Below, piece by piece: positions 24,707 to 38,200 of a DNA stretch of 64,000 nucleotides. The notes under the pieces are model-generated. The model saw nothing but the letters and a program-made list of their open reading frames with translations, had not been told where the DNA came from and made no database searches. This DNA comes from Agroathelia rolfsii (lineage: Eukaryota > Basidiomycota > Agaricomycetes > Amylocorticiales > Amylocorticiaceae), in the NCBI GenBank assembly GCA_018343915.1, contig JABRWF010000003.1, forward strand, positions 1,488,001 to 1,552,000. Reading direction: 5' to 3'. The position numbers and the translations under genes were made by a program. Each line of letters opens with the position of its first letter. The stretch's first letter is position 1.

Positions 24707-26703
24707 TCAACCACGATATAGTCTAAAGAGGCTAAGAGAAACAACACCCAGGATACCGACAAAAACGAAGAAGACAGTGCCTTCGCCACCATGCGCAGAT
24801 AATGCGTTCCGAAGTGGCAGGAAGATCAGGCCGACGAGGAAATTGGATGTCCCTAGAAATCAGATTGCAAAGGGTCAGCCAGAGTCATGATTAAAAGGTT
24901 AATTATAAGGAATGCAGTTAGCATGTGCACATATAACACCCAGGATTTATTAGGTAGGCGATAGTAGCATAACGAATGATCACTTACAGTTAAGGGAAAG
25001 TGCTACAGATGATAAAGCCGATGTTGCCTGAAAGAAGCGGTGACTCAGTACGTATACAGAAATACTTTTTGTAGCCATCAAACTCACGTGGGCAGGGGCA
25101 ACCTCTGAGATCATAACGAACGGGACTGGTCCCAATCCAATGGCAAAAGACCTATACACGTACACTGTCAACACATGCATACTATACGAGTTGTTGGGAA
25201 TCGGGGAAAAGTATGAAGCACGCACATGACAAATGTGACGATAGCAACGCTTGCAAGCGTCACAGCGCCGGAATTTAGCCCGATACCGACACACGCAAGG
25301 GAGACTAAGGCACCACTAATGGATATTTGCAAGAGAGGTTTGCGTCCCATACGCTGATGGACATAATTGAAAACTTCAGTCTGGTATATGGTGAGGAGCT
25401 GGGCCACTTGCATACCTCAATGAGAATGATAGGGGGGAAGGTCATAAGCGTGTTGACGATCGTAATGCCCAGTGAAACGTATGGGCCGAGATCTGGCAGA
25501 CTGCTAGAAAGGATGTCATTGCTGTAATATAGAACTTCAAACCCATTGTGAGTCCTTCAACAAGAGATTGAATAGCGCCGGAGCATACCTGCATTGATGC
25601 CCGACAGTTGCTGCGCAGACATGGCGAGTGAGATAATCATCAACGGCCGACGTAACTCCCTTGAGAAGAGTAAGCGAGGCACAGAAACCGCTTCCTCTGC
25701 GGGCGCCGCTGGCCTCACAGTCTGAGAAGATGCATCGTCATCGTTCAACAGGGGATCTTCGTCGTCTGCCGTGACTATTGAATGGTTAATACAGCAAAAA
25801 AATCAAGAAAGGATAGCATGAACCCACAGATGCGACTCGGAATTGCTTCAGCGCCCCACAGCCTACGCTCTATCAGTGCACGCGTCTGCTTGTCCCCACC
25901 CCACGCAGGCGACTCGACTGCGAGCAAGCTAGAGATGAGCTGGAATGCACCCAAGGCCGAGGAGAATAGTAGGACGAGGCGCCATGAGTGGGGTGTCGCA
26001 AGACGCAGGCCCATGGATTGTGTAATCATGATACCGAAAACGATCGCAAGCTGAGTCAGGACGCCTGGAGAGATAGCACATGGAGAAATGAGTGGGGATG
26101 AGCAGTATTTTTAGCATGATGGTAGAACGTACCAACATTGCCACGGATCGCAGCTGGAGCGATCTCAGAGAGATAAATAGGTCCCACGCAAAGGCCAATA
26201 CCAGCTGCCATTCCAACCAAGATCCTGTCGAGACTCGTCGTATCAGATGTTACAAAATCTATTTCGTAGTGCATTCACCTGCCAATAATAAACGCAAAAA
26301 CAGTGCTCGAAACTGTCATCAACCCCGCCCCGAGGAGATTCAAGAGTGCGGCAGCGCGGACTGCGGAACGTCTCCCTCTGCGCTCGATGAGCACGTTGGC
26401 ACCCATGCTGCCAAGCAACCCGCCGACGGTAAATACGGCGGTGACGACAGAGAACGTTGCGTCACTCATGGGCACGCATGTCGGTAAGCCATACGGCGTC
26501 GACATTGGGTCCTCCGTATCGGCAACTTTACATGTCAGAACTGCCTGGAGCTGGTTCAGGGCGGATATGTGGAAGCCATACTATTCGAAATGACTTAGCG
26601 TGAGCAGAAGAGAATATAGTATATTAGGATTGGGTCTGACCTGGAAAGAGTTGAGCAAGGTCCAACCCGCGAGAGACCATCCGTAGATGGTGAACTTGCT
26701 CAT
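24707..26703 (-). CDS. MFS sugar-transporter-like protein
   Basis: Major facilitator superfamily, sugar-porter type (GLUT-like). Starts MSKFTIYGWSLAGW at 26703, and the second exon resumes YGFHISALNQLQ. Family marks: NVLIERRGRRSA (loop 2-3 RxGRR), GLCVGPIYLSEIAPAAIRG (PxYxxExAP signature), QQLSGINA (the QQxxGxN motif of helix 7), QRMGRKPLL, and LGPVPFVMISEVAP near helix 10. It closes with FVFVGILGVVSLSLFRLYRG and TGA at 24707. About eight introns were read, and no stop lies in the joined frame. It lies divergent to the secreted mannanase, so it may take up sugars released outside the cell. A vacuolar sugar porter is the other option, because the N-terminus resembles fungal vacuolar GLUT-like proteins. 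Confidence 0.82.
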
Positions 26704-27834
26704 TTTGATGGATATCTTTGGTTAACAGTTCGCAAGTGGTGATGTTGCACCAGGGTGCACAGCCACCTCCGCATCCATTTGGTCACGTGGCATCAGGGAG
26801 CTCCCACGTCGAAAGTTTGACGGAATTTTGGATTACGTTGTCATACAGAGCACTACAACCAGGTAGTTGACTACAACATTACCATTAGCACAGCTACAAG
26901 AGAAGCATGCGACTGATCGTATAAGGATCATGGTGCTTTCCAGCAAAAACGCCGAAGTTGAAAGCAACCCACGCCCAGTAGCTCCCTCTTATTTTAGGGC
27001 ATTCCAATCGGGACCATTACGACGGCAGCCAGGGGTGCCAGCGAATGGTCAACCTCTTCCGACGTTTATCATGATGCGCATTCGCTCTTTTCCTCAGCCA
27101 AAACACAGTTTGGATTGTCCCATGATGCGTCTGATGGATACTAGTCCACTTAGAGGGTCAGGTATTGCGTCCGTAAATTCAATATCCAGCTTCGAGCATC
27201 CATAGGATAGAGCAGAGAAGGCTGCGATTTTGCTGATGAAGAAGCGCGAGGATCAATCCGGCGGTGGCATTTGAAAGCCGCAAGACGAATGCGGGGAATT
27301 GTCGCTAATTTCGCGGTCCACGATCATGCAATACTTTTTTGAGGAGTGTAAGACGATACGCATAGTGAGTGGCCTAATGCATGGTTGATGAGGTTTTCCT
27401 TTTCACGTATAATGCTAGCTTTCCGGTGATGCAGAAGCTTGTGGGCTAAATAATGCTTCCTAGCCTATAACCCCTTTTACTACATACACATCTAGCTTAT
27501 TGGGAGTTGGCGTGTTGATGCGTGACTCGTGGATGTAAGTTGCTCGTGTTCAATATCCTGTGATCTTGGCGGTAACCTGACAGGGAAATGGAGCGAAAAT
27601 AACGACATGCACCATCCGTTCATCTGCAATACCAATACGACAAACCTTCGCTCGTCCGACATGACGCAACTTTGATGATGCAGTTTTGTCATGTCTGCGA
27701 AAATTCCCCGTAGAGTACATACCTCGTACGGGACAACTGTTCCTACTTGTATTCTTTCCGTGTCCGCCGATTCTGAGTATATAAATGCATTGCATAAACC
27801 GTTGGATAATTTGATCAGATTGTAATAACTCTCC
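26704..27834. promoter_or_regulatory. Divergent promoter region between transporter and mannanase
   Basis: 1.13 kb between two head-to-head genes, with no supported gene inside. A 112-codon plus-strand frame at 26867-27205 shows no motif. A shared regulatory region is possible; no specific factor site is claimed. Confidence 0.45.
27778..27786 (+). promoter_or_regulatory. TATA box of the mannanase gene
   Basis: TATATAAAT, about 50 nt upstream of the ATG at 27835. Confidence 0.6.
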
Positions 27835-30140
27835 ATGCTGTCCCGTCGTACAAGCTTGCTGGCTACTGCCATCGCCCTCCTCCCTGCCTTTGTTACTGGG
27901 CAGGTAGCAGAATGGTCAGTTTATATCTATCATACTGGAAAACAGATCATACGAGTGCTGAACTGGGAACAATATGTGTACTGAAGGGGACAATGCGGCG
28001 GTTCCGGAGTAAGTACCGTCAATAACTACGGTGGAAAAGCATGTTCCTGAGTAACTTGACCTCGTCCATAGTATAGCGGCAGTACAAGTGCGTCTCATAT
28101 TTCCGGATAATCGTATTTACTCCTAACCGTGTTTGACAGCGTGCGCATCCGGTTCTACTTGTGTAGTAGTGAATACTTGGTACTCCCAATGCCAGCCTGG
28201 ATCATCCGCCAGTACTACAACAGCTGCGAGCTCAGCAACGGTAACAAGAGGGCTTTTAATCTGGAGAGTATGTATGCTTACCATCTATGGCCAATTCCCT
28301 CTGTCCAGAGCGCAAGCAGCACCGCAACTGCAACCTCCACATCTGCATCAGCCAGTTCAACACCTGCTTCCAAAGTCTATGGATTTGTCGAGACCAAAGG
28401 TGATCAATTTACCCTTAATGGGACGGAGTTCGTCGCTGTTGGGTAAGTTGTCTCCTGATTCTAATATGTGAAGTCTACATGCATCACGAAATTAATGCTT
28501 TTTGTCAAGGGCAAACTCGTACTGGGTCGGTCTCATGGGTTACTCAACATCCGATATGAACCTCGCATATGAGGATATAGCTGCAACTGGTGCGACCGTC
28601 GTGCGTACGATGTGAGTGCCAGGCTCTGATCCGGATGACCGGACATGAGTTTTTAACAAGAATTATCTCTTAGGGGGTTCAACGATGTAACAAGCCCCGA
28701 GGAAATCTACTACCAGCTCTGGACTGATGGTGTGCCGACACTTAATACCGGCCCGTCAGGCTTGGAGAATTTCGGTAAAGTATTTTACTTGGGTATCCAA
28801 GCGCGTTGTTCATGGTCCGAGTCTCATCAAACCAGATAACGTCGTTGCTTATGCTAAGGCCAACGGACTTCGACTTATTGTGGCATTGTGAGTCCAACAC
28901 TTATTTGGAGATGTTATCTTGCCCTGACACGCTTATAGGGTAAACAACTGGTGCGCATATACTTACCTCTATTACTTTCAACATCATATCCAACTACATA
29001 TTCTCAATTATTTACTCTTCAGGAGTGACTATGGAGTGCGTTTTCAATCTGATTTTATCTTTGGGCTCTTTAGTTAACGAATTTGTACCTCAAGGGCATG
29101 GATGTCTATGTTTCTCAGCTACTTGGCTCTTCGGCTTACCACGACGAGTTCTACACAAATCCGACCGTTATTGTCCGTCTTTATTTCTCTCTCTCTCCAT
29201 CATCTTGTCTAAATAAAAATACTCAAACGAATGCTCATTAGGCTGCCTACAAGAACTATGTTCACGAATTCATCACGCGCTACATTGATGAGCCGGGCAT
29301 CCTTGGATGGGAGTTGGCCAACGAGCCGCGCTGCCAAGGCTCCGCTGGCACCTCTTCCGGAAACTGCACTGCTGCAACGATTACCGCATGGGCTGAGGAA
29401 ATATCGGCATACATCAAGACTTTCGACACTAACCACCTCGTTGGGATCGGCGACGAAGGCTTTTTCAACGAACCCACCGCAAGTACCTACCCGTACCAGT
29501 AAGTCTACTTCGTCCAAGTCATCTCGCGTGTTAGGAAACATAGATGAACTGATATTGTACATATGCACTATAACAACAGGGCTGGAAACACCCTTGGAAT
29601 CGATTTCGTTGCCAACCTTAAGATCTCGACACTTGATTTTGCCACGTTCCACAACTACCCCGGCTCGTGGGGTCAGGCTGGTAACGAGACGCTCTGGGGT
29701 GTTCAGTGAGTTGACCACGTCAGGATACCTGACACTCCACTAGCTAAAAGCTTTACAGATGGATCATTGATCACTCCACTGCCGCTCAAGCCGCCGGAAA
29801 GCCTTGCCTGATGGAAGAATTTGGTGTGACGGATACCCAAACGACCACATACCCTGTATGGTGGAGCACAGTGATCTCCGCGAATCTCACAGGAGATTTG
29901 ATCTGGCAAGCGGGTGCCAACCTTAGTGTGGGTCTTACACCAAGCGACGGCTATGCTGTAAGGATATTGTGTTTGGTTGCATTCCCTATCAGCTGACAAT
30001 ATGATCGAAAAGGTCTACCCTGGCACTGAAGTATACACTCTTGAGACAGAGCATGCTGCGTAAGTATTCGATTGTTCGCTCATATGCTAAGGAGACTGAG
30101 AAAGAATTATTTCAGTGCTCTAAAGGCGGCTCGTGGTTGA
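27835..30140 (+). CDS. Secreted endo-beta-1,4-mannanase, CBM1 plus GH5 (subfamily 7-like)
   Basis: Cleaves beta-1,4-mannan in plant cell wall, outside the cell. Layout: signal peptide [16 protein letters not shown], cleavage near VTG; CBM1 cellulose-binding module ([25 protein letters not shown]) rebuilt from four exons; Ser/Thr-rich linker; GH5 domain from YGFVETKG, with VNNWSDYGGMDVYV, the acid/base Glu in ANEPRC, HNYPGSW, and the nucleophile Glu in MEEFGV; stop at 30140. Micro-exons: 27987-28008 (22 nt), 28072-28087 (16), 28939-28950 (12) and 29023-29035 (13), each needed for an unbroken conserved motif. All joined exons stay open. The divergent neighbour is a sugar transporter. The family and both catalytic glutamates are clear; the subfamily is from recalled motif likeness. 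Confidence 0.9.
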
Positions 30141-30329
30141 AAAAATGAATTCATTTATCCATTCCTTGAAAATAATCAAATTATCTTGGGATTTTTAAAT
30201 GTATACAGTACCCGAATGTTGGGCAGGTATCATTGTATATTAAAAAAAAAAATCGAAGACAATAGCACATTTGATTTATAAAGTTCAACCCACCATGATG
30301 GCTCTCTTCCAGTCTCAAAAAAAAAGTAA

Positions 30330-32022
<1,693 letters not shown>

Positions 32023-32786
32023 GTCTTAAGCTATTATGTTTGGTGGGAGCAATAATGCAGGCGAGGCATAGTGGGTCTGATAAGGACGGGTTTTAATACC
32101 ACCGCGACATGGATATCGATACAGTTTACGTGTGTCAAAAGATATCGAATAATGGGACTTATCAGGTCCACTGGTTTGTTATCATTAATAATGGTCAGTA
32201 CCACGGACCCTTAGTGATTAATCAGATTATGTGGGAGAGCTGTCTGCTAGAGTACGTGTGCATTCAGTATGCCAGTGGTGTCTCGAGAATGTGATCACTC
32301 TTCATCCATACGTTTCTACTCCTACCTAGGTATGTTAATACTGCAACACTGCTGCGCTCGCTTAGACAGCAGTCTCCACTGGCAGAAAATTGGCGGGAGC
32401 AATGGGAGAACATTGCTATCGTGTTTTTGTGGAGCAAAAAAAGGGGGTAACTGATAACTAGTGCTTATCAAGCTCCTGTTGATACACTCCTCATTCTGAA
32501 CCTATTGTGCTGTGTATATATAAAAACTCCGAGTCGTCGGTACTCATCATTCGATCTGCTGCCAGAGCCAGGAGCTCATCGCTACAATGGATTAAGCTCA
32601 AATTCAGGCCCAAATCCGAGTCTAAATTGCAGTCACATGCATCGAATTTAACAGGTATGGAACTAGAAATGTGGCGCAAACACTGTAACATCAGTACCGC
32701 AGTTTGGCTTTTGGCTGGGTCGCATATGAGTATTCAGCGCAGGATGGCGATGACTACATTTCATGAGTGCAAAATATAGCAGAAAT
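32023..32786. other. 5' flank of OYE copy 1
   Basis: A TATTAAAA-like box lies about 70 nt upstream of the ATG at 32022. The rest shows no gene. Confidence 0.4.
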
Positions 32787-32861
32787 ATCAAGATGAACGA
32801 GTAAGTTTTACAACAAGAAGTTTCTTTTACCCTTCTCTTATCTGAAGCGTTCAACCACCTT
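32787..32861 (-). pseudogene. Relic of a TPR-CHAT gene 3' end
   Basis: About 75 bp match the very end of the TPR-CHAT gene at 35294 and beyond: ACAAGAAGTTTCTTT and CCCTTCTCT appear in both, in the same order, with the same AAGATGAAC start. This codes (minus strand) for the RREKGERNFLSW region of the intact gene, but has mismatches and small gaps. It sits upstream of OYE copy 1 just as the intact gene end sits upstream of OYE copy 2. Confidence 0.6.
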
Positions 32862-33118
32862 GCAACCAATAGTACTAAATGACTCTCCCAATGCCTCTAC
32901 GGCGGCCCGTGGCTAAGTAGGATATGCATTCATTCATTTTTCAAGAGATAAAAAGATTATTTTGTTGTTTTTGAAACTGCATGTGGTGCCCCAAAGCTAG
33001 TGAGAGCGTTAGATTACGAAGAAAATTGGAAAGTTCAGCACCATGTCCAGCTCCCAAGAGTTCAATCCATCTCAAAGGATTCTATCGTGTGGTAATATAT
33101 TTATAATATGGTCGCCAT

Positions 33119-34784
33119 TCAGAGGTCAGTCAAAGCAGGATAATCATTGTATCCCTTAGCCTGTTCCTCTTTCGTCGCGGAGTCCCCCCTGCCGTGTAAC
33201 CGCATGTAGTCGATAGGAACATCAAGCGATAGTCCTTTTTCTAACCGCTTGACAACATCAGGCATTGATATCCAATCTGAAGAATTGATCAAATGGAACG
33301 TCTGCTTTAGGACCATAAAAGACCTACAACGGGAAAAGACTACGCCATGGATAATTTGCTTTTCCATAAGATCAGCGGCGTGCTGGGGATAAACTTCCCC
33401 ATTTATGAAAATAGGAGTATTCTGGTCATTTACAACTTGATGTGATAATTGCGCATCAACTTTTTTTAAAAAAACTATCCTTGCCTTGATAAAAGGCCTA
33501 TACGTCTCCAAGACGTTATGTGGAACAGCAGGGCTTCTACCTTCGAAAGATTCATCACGATGGAAATAAAGTTCGAGTTGGATGTATGCTAAGTCCATTT
33601 GGTCAGCCCTTTTGAGGAAATAACTGTACGTGTCAACTGTCTCTTCGAGCGACATCCTGAATGTGTCGTTCTCAATCTCATTTGAACGCGGGTGAAAGTT
33701 GGAAGACTTACACAATATCGTTGTAGCCGCCTGCTGGCATCACTTTGACAGATACTCGGCCCGGTCCCCATACTTCTGTCAACGCCTGGAGTACCTCAAG
33801 ACCGAAACGAGCGCGATTCTCAACACTTCCACCATAACTATCAGTGCGTTTCTAGGGTGCCTCAGTTGAGTAAACCGTATGTGGTATGAGAAAATACATT
33901 GCCTGACGTTGGAACGCGTTGATAAGAACTAAAATAGCTTGGTTAGCCTCCAATATCCATATGGCCAAAAAGCGCTCAACACCTGAGCAACGAGAAAGCC
34001 ACCATTACCCAAAAGCTCTACTCCATCAAATCCAGCAGCCTTTGCATTTGTAGCAGCTTGACGATATAGATCCACTAAGACATGCGGATCCGCCACAGCC
34101 TTGGGCTAAGTAAGGGTTAAAACTCAGAAAGGGCCTAAAGCTCCTTGATTTCTTACAATTTGATATCCAGGTTGACCAGGAAGAAAACGAAACTTGACAT
34201 TTGCCATTGCTGCAATAGCCGAAGGTGCATATACGGGCTAAATGAAAAAAAAAAACATCTATTTACCAGTGCTACAAAATTTCCAAGATGACAATCTCAA
34301 ACTTGCCTGACCTGACGCAATCTGCTCTGGAGCCTTAGGATGTGCCAATCGTCCAACTACATTTCGATGATGTTGAGCACAAAATTGCAATGAAACCTAG
34401 GAAACCCCACCGTGCCACAGCTGACAAAACATTGTACCCCTTTCGGCATGTACCGCTTCCGTTACATTACGCCATGCGTCAATCTGCTCTTGAGACCAGA
34501 TACCAGGAGCATTGGCCCATGCCGTACTGAAATATGTCACTGAATATTGATGGCTCAAATACCAATAACATTGCTGAAGCCAACCCTTGTTGAGATATCA
34601 AGGTGCCTTCGGAGATGATCAGGCCTGCGCCTCCCTTGGCTCGTTGACGGTAGTGCTCGACTTGAAGATCGCTAGGTATATTACCTTTTGCGCGATTTCT
34701 TGTCATTGCACCCATATGAATACGATTGCGCAACTCGAGGGCTCCTAGAGCATGGGGCTGTAGAAGGGATTGTATCGTAGACAT
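33119..34784 (-). CDS. OYE-like FMN oxidoreductase, copy 2
   Basis: Close paralogue of the gene at 30330-32022, with the same intron plan. Starts [53 protein letters not shown] joined to VGRLAHP across an intron; FRFLPGQPGYQ; VELLGNGGFLVAQ; FLSTRSN from a 21-nt exon (33908-33928); RTDSYGGSVENRARF; VNDQNTPIFINGEV; YWISMPDVVKRLEKG; stop at 33119. The frame stays open in every exon I joined. As in copy 1, the residues aligning with His191, Asn194 and Tyr196 of yeast OYE1 are Leu, Gly and Phe, so chemistry on the usual enone substrates is doubtful. A TATA box lies about 64 nt upstream. Confidence 0.82.
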
Positions 34785-35293
34785 GTCTTCTCTGTCGGGT
34801 AGAAATGGAGAGACTTTGCGAGCTCCACCGCATAGGGTAGGCCAGGGTTTATATGAAAGCTATAAGATTGAGACTACTATAGTTCCCACGAAAAAGAAGA
34901 TACCAAATACTTCTCAGGTCTGCGGCTGCCCCCCCCCATTCAAAACGTCACACTCAATTGATAGCTAACCATCGTCGACTAGTTTATGTAGAAGGGGTGT
35001 TTACTAGAGTTCTGCGTAACCAATTCAAAGTTTCTAAAATGAAATATATCCTAAATCATGGTAGTCGGCCCTGTGAACACAGCAATGGAAACTTAATGAA
35101 TGCCTCATGGAATCCGAGTTAGAAGTCTAAGTTACTGTAATCACGCGCACCGGACTTGGTCACTACCAGAACCAAACGGAGCAAAGAATACTTGCTAGCA
35201 GAGCATTTCTGACGGTTTTGATTGAACCACAAAGGGGCTTTATCGTAAGATCGTGCTAACTATATTTTTGATACAATTTCAGCAAATAATGTC
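34785..35293. other. Intergenic between OYE copy 2 and TPR-CHAT copy 1
   Basis: Promoter side of OYE copy 2 and 3' flank of the TPR-CHAT gene. A run of seven C lies near 34930. Nothing else seen. Confidence 0.45.
34848..34853 (-). promoter_or_regulatory. TATA box of OYE copy 2
   Basis: TATAAA on the minus strand, about 64 nt before the ATG at 34784. Confidence 0.55.
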
Positions 35294-38200
35294 TTATATA
35301 CCAAGATGAACAAACGGAATCCATGACAAGAAGTTTCTTTCGCCCTTCTCTCGTCTTAGGCGCTCAACGGCCTTATGGAGTGCATATGCGACCTGCCCAT
35401 TATCCGTGGTCATTTCCCTTGCGAGTCGTTTGTATACCTCTTCCGCGACGATCGGAGCGTCTGAATCACGGATCGACCACATCGTTGCAATGACCGAGCG
35501 ATATCCGGCCATAAGCATACCTGCGGCGAGATGAACGGCTTCCTCGGGGAGATTCTCGTCTCCAGTTGCTGTCTGACATGCGGAAAGAAAAGCCAGTTCT
35601 GCATTTGGTAAAGGTTTTCTCGATATTTCTCGCAGGTCCAAACCTCCGTCGTAGAGCATGAAGGCACTTCTCATAGGGTCGGTTTGGTCCTGTATGCCAT
35701 GGCAAGCAAGATGAATCCAGTTACGCTGTGACATGGCCTCAAGAACCGCAGAGATAGTCGCTTCTTCTGCATTCAGCCATTTGAAGCACCCTTCGTCCAT
35801 TTGAGGGGAGATAGCCTGAACCTCGGTAACGGTTCCAGGAAGGGGGTTTTGTCCTGGAGTTGCCGGTTGTGAGATGGCTAAAAGGCCTCGGAACTCAGTT
35901 GTCGGTCGTTGTACCCTCTTAACCAGGGTAGATAAACTCGGTGTATATGACGAAACGACATGGTGATAGGCTTTATCGAGCGAGTATTGTGAATCATCAT
36001 TGTATATTCCCGCAGCATGAAGCGGCAGGAATGCCAACGGCCCTGTAGCACACCAGGTTACATGCGGCAGGGTTTCGGAGTCGGGTTCAGATGTTATAAC
36101 TGCCTTAAGAGGACGTGAATATTTACAGAAAACAGACTTTACAAGCTATAATCGTACCGTATATCCAATGAAGTCAAAAATGGGTTTGACTATGTTGAGC
36201 CAAAGCACCCGAAGAATGTTCTCCATCGCTTGCCCTGACTGTACGAAGTAAGGCTGTGATGCGCGCGAGTCGGGATCAATACTAATATCAGTCAGAAGAT
36301 CAGTTATAAGCCTTTCATCTGTAAGTGGGGAGTCTCTATCTATCTCAATATCATGTTGACCATTATCAACAAAGACTTGACGTTGCCGCACCCCACCGCT
36401 GATCAAGAGTCTCTTGAGAAGATTGAAGGCTGCTTTCGTTGTTTGGTAAGTAGTGGATGGTAGGAGAAGATGATCAATCTGTGGGGCTCCTTCAATGTTT
36501 TGGAAAATGATGGCATCGCATCTAATGTCGTCAATGTTGACAAGAATGACAGGTCCCAGACGCGCAGCGGATACCAAGGAGTCAATTTTCTTCGGAAGCA
36601 AGAAATCTTCGAAGCCAGGACACTTGCGAGCCTCGTCAAGTAGCTCCTCCCATTTTTCGGCAAGGCGACGGTGTCCTTGCGCTGCTTCCAGCGAAGACGG
36701 ATGGCTTGGATGTAGATCCCTTTCTAATTCGTAGGTATCTTTAGTCGATAGGCTAGAAAGCTCGAGTCTGCTAGCGATGTTTTCTAACTCGGCGGCGAGC
36801 ATCGGATGGTCATGGCGAAGATCATCCATGGGTGTGCGGAGACGCAGTATCTGTCCCCAGACGATTGATCTACCTTGTTCAAGCCATTCAAGAGCAAGGT
36901 CGTAACGCTCGAGCGAGCATGCTATCGCGGCCGCCTCATTAACGGCATCACCAATGGACCTCATGTCTTGATACCGCTGGTCAACCGATGTGCCCAGCCA
37001 GATAATACGCGGGATGAGTTCGATGACAAGGGCGTATGCTTCCAACGACGAGCAAGTCTGTGGATCTTCGTTCTGGAATGATGCTAACGCCCACAAGTTG
37101 GCCGCCCTAAATCGAAGGAAAGGTGGGCCGGAAGGAGAGGTGGCAGATTTGCGAAGCGATGAAAGGGAGCTATCAAGGTCATTACGTGAACCGAACCTTT
37201 GGAATCGATATAGGAATGACGATCCCAGATTCCGCAGATAACCCGTTCGATTGGTATGGTTCGTGGGAGTTAAATCGATGGCTTCTTGAAACGCTTGGAT
37301 GGACCTTTCCAGATCCTGGTACTCATCGAGTTTCTCGTACCGGGAAATCAACAGAGCTCCAAGCGTGTTCAAGTAGGTTGGCTTAGCGGCATGATCTTGA
37401 GGAGTAAGCTCTACTGCTTGCTCAAGTACAGGAATCGCCTTGTCTATATCTGCTATATTGCTCATTTTTTCGAACCTGGATCGCAGAGAATCTCCAAGAT
37501 TGTTCCATCGCCCAGGCTTTTGCGCATGATCGGTAGGCGTGAGTTCAATAGATCGTTCTTGAACAGAAATCGCTCTGTCAATGTCCTCTAGCGAACCCGT
37601 TCGGTTAAAGCGCCTCCTAAGCGAGATCCCTAGACCATCAAGGTGGCTGGCAAAGTCAGCGTGGCTCTCGGGGATCAACTCGAGCGCCCTTTCTTGAGCA
37701 AGGATCCCTTCGTTGGCATCATTCAGCTCTCCCAGTCGCTCGAATCGTCGAAGCAAACATCCACCGAGGTTCATCAGGAAGCGATGTTTATATATCTGAA
37801 CATCGGGAGTTATTTCAGCAGCCTGCCGCAGGGCGGAGACGGATGCGTCGATATCCGCAAGTGCTCCAGTACGTGAATAGCTCTGCGAAAACGATACTCC
37901 TAAGTTGTTAAGACGGTGGGGAAGAAACGAGTGCTTGGGGGGCGTCAAATCCACGGCTTGTTGGTGAACGGAAATCGCTCTCTGTAGGTCGTCCATCTCC
38001 CCTAATCTCTCAAACCGGCTCCTCAGCGAGTCTCCCAGATTACTCAGATACGAAGGTTTGTCTACATTGTCATCTGCGGGGAGCGCAACGGCTTCCTCCT
38101 GGGCCGAAATCGCCGCGTTCAGATCCGCAAGCTCTTCGAACCTCTGATGACGGAACATGAGCGAAATACCCAAGTTGTTCAAAAATGACGCCCTGTTTTT

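Noticed and set aside
26867..27205. 112-codon plus-strand frame between transporter and mannanase
   Set aside because: No motif, odd composition, and located in the divergent promoter region.
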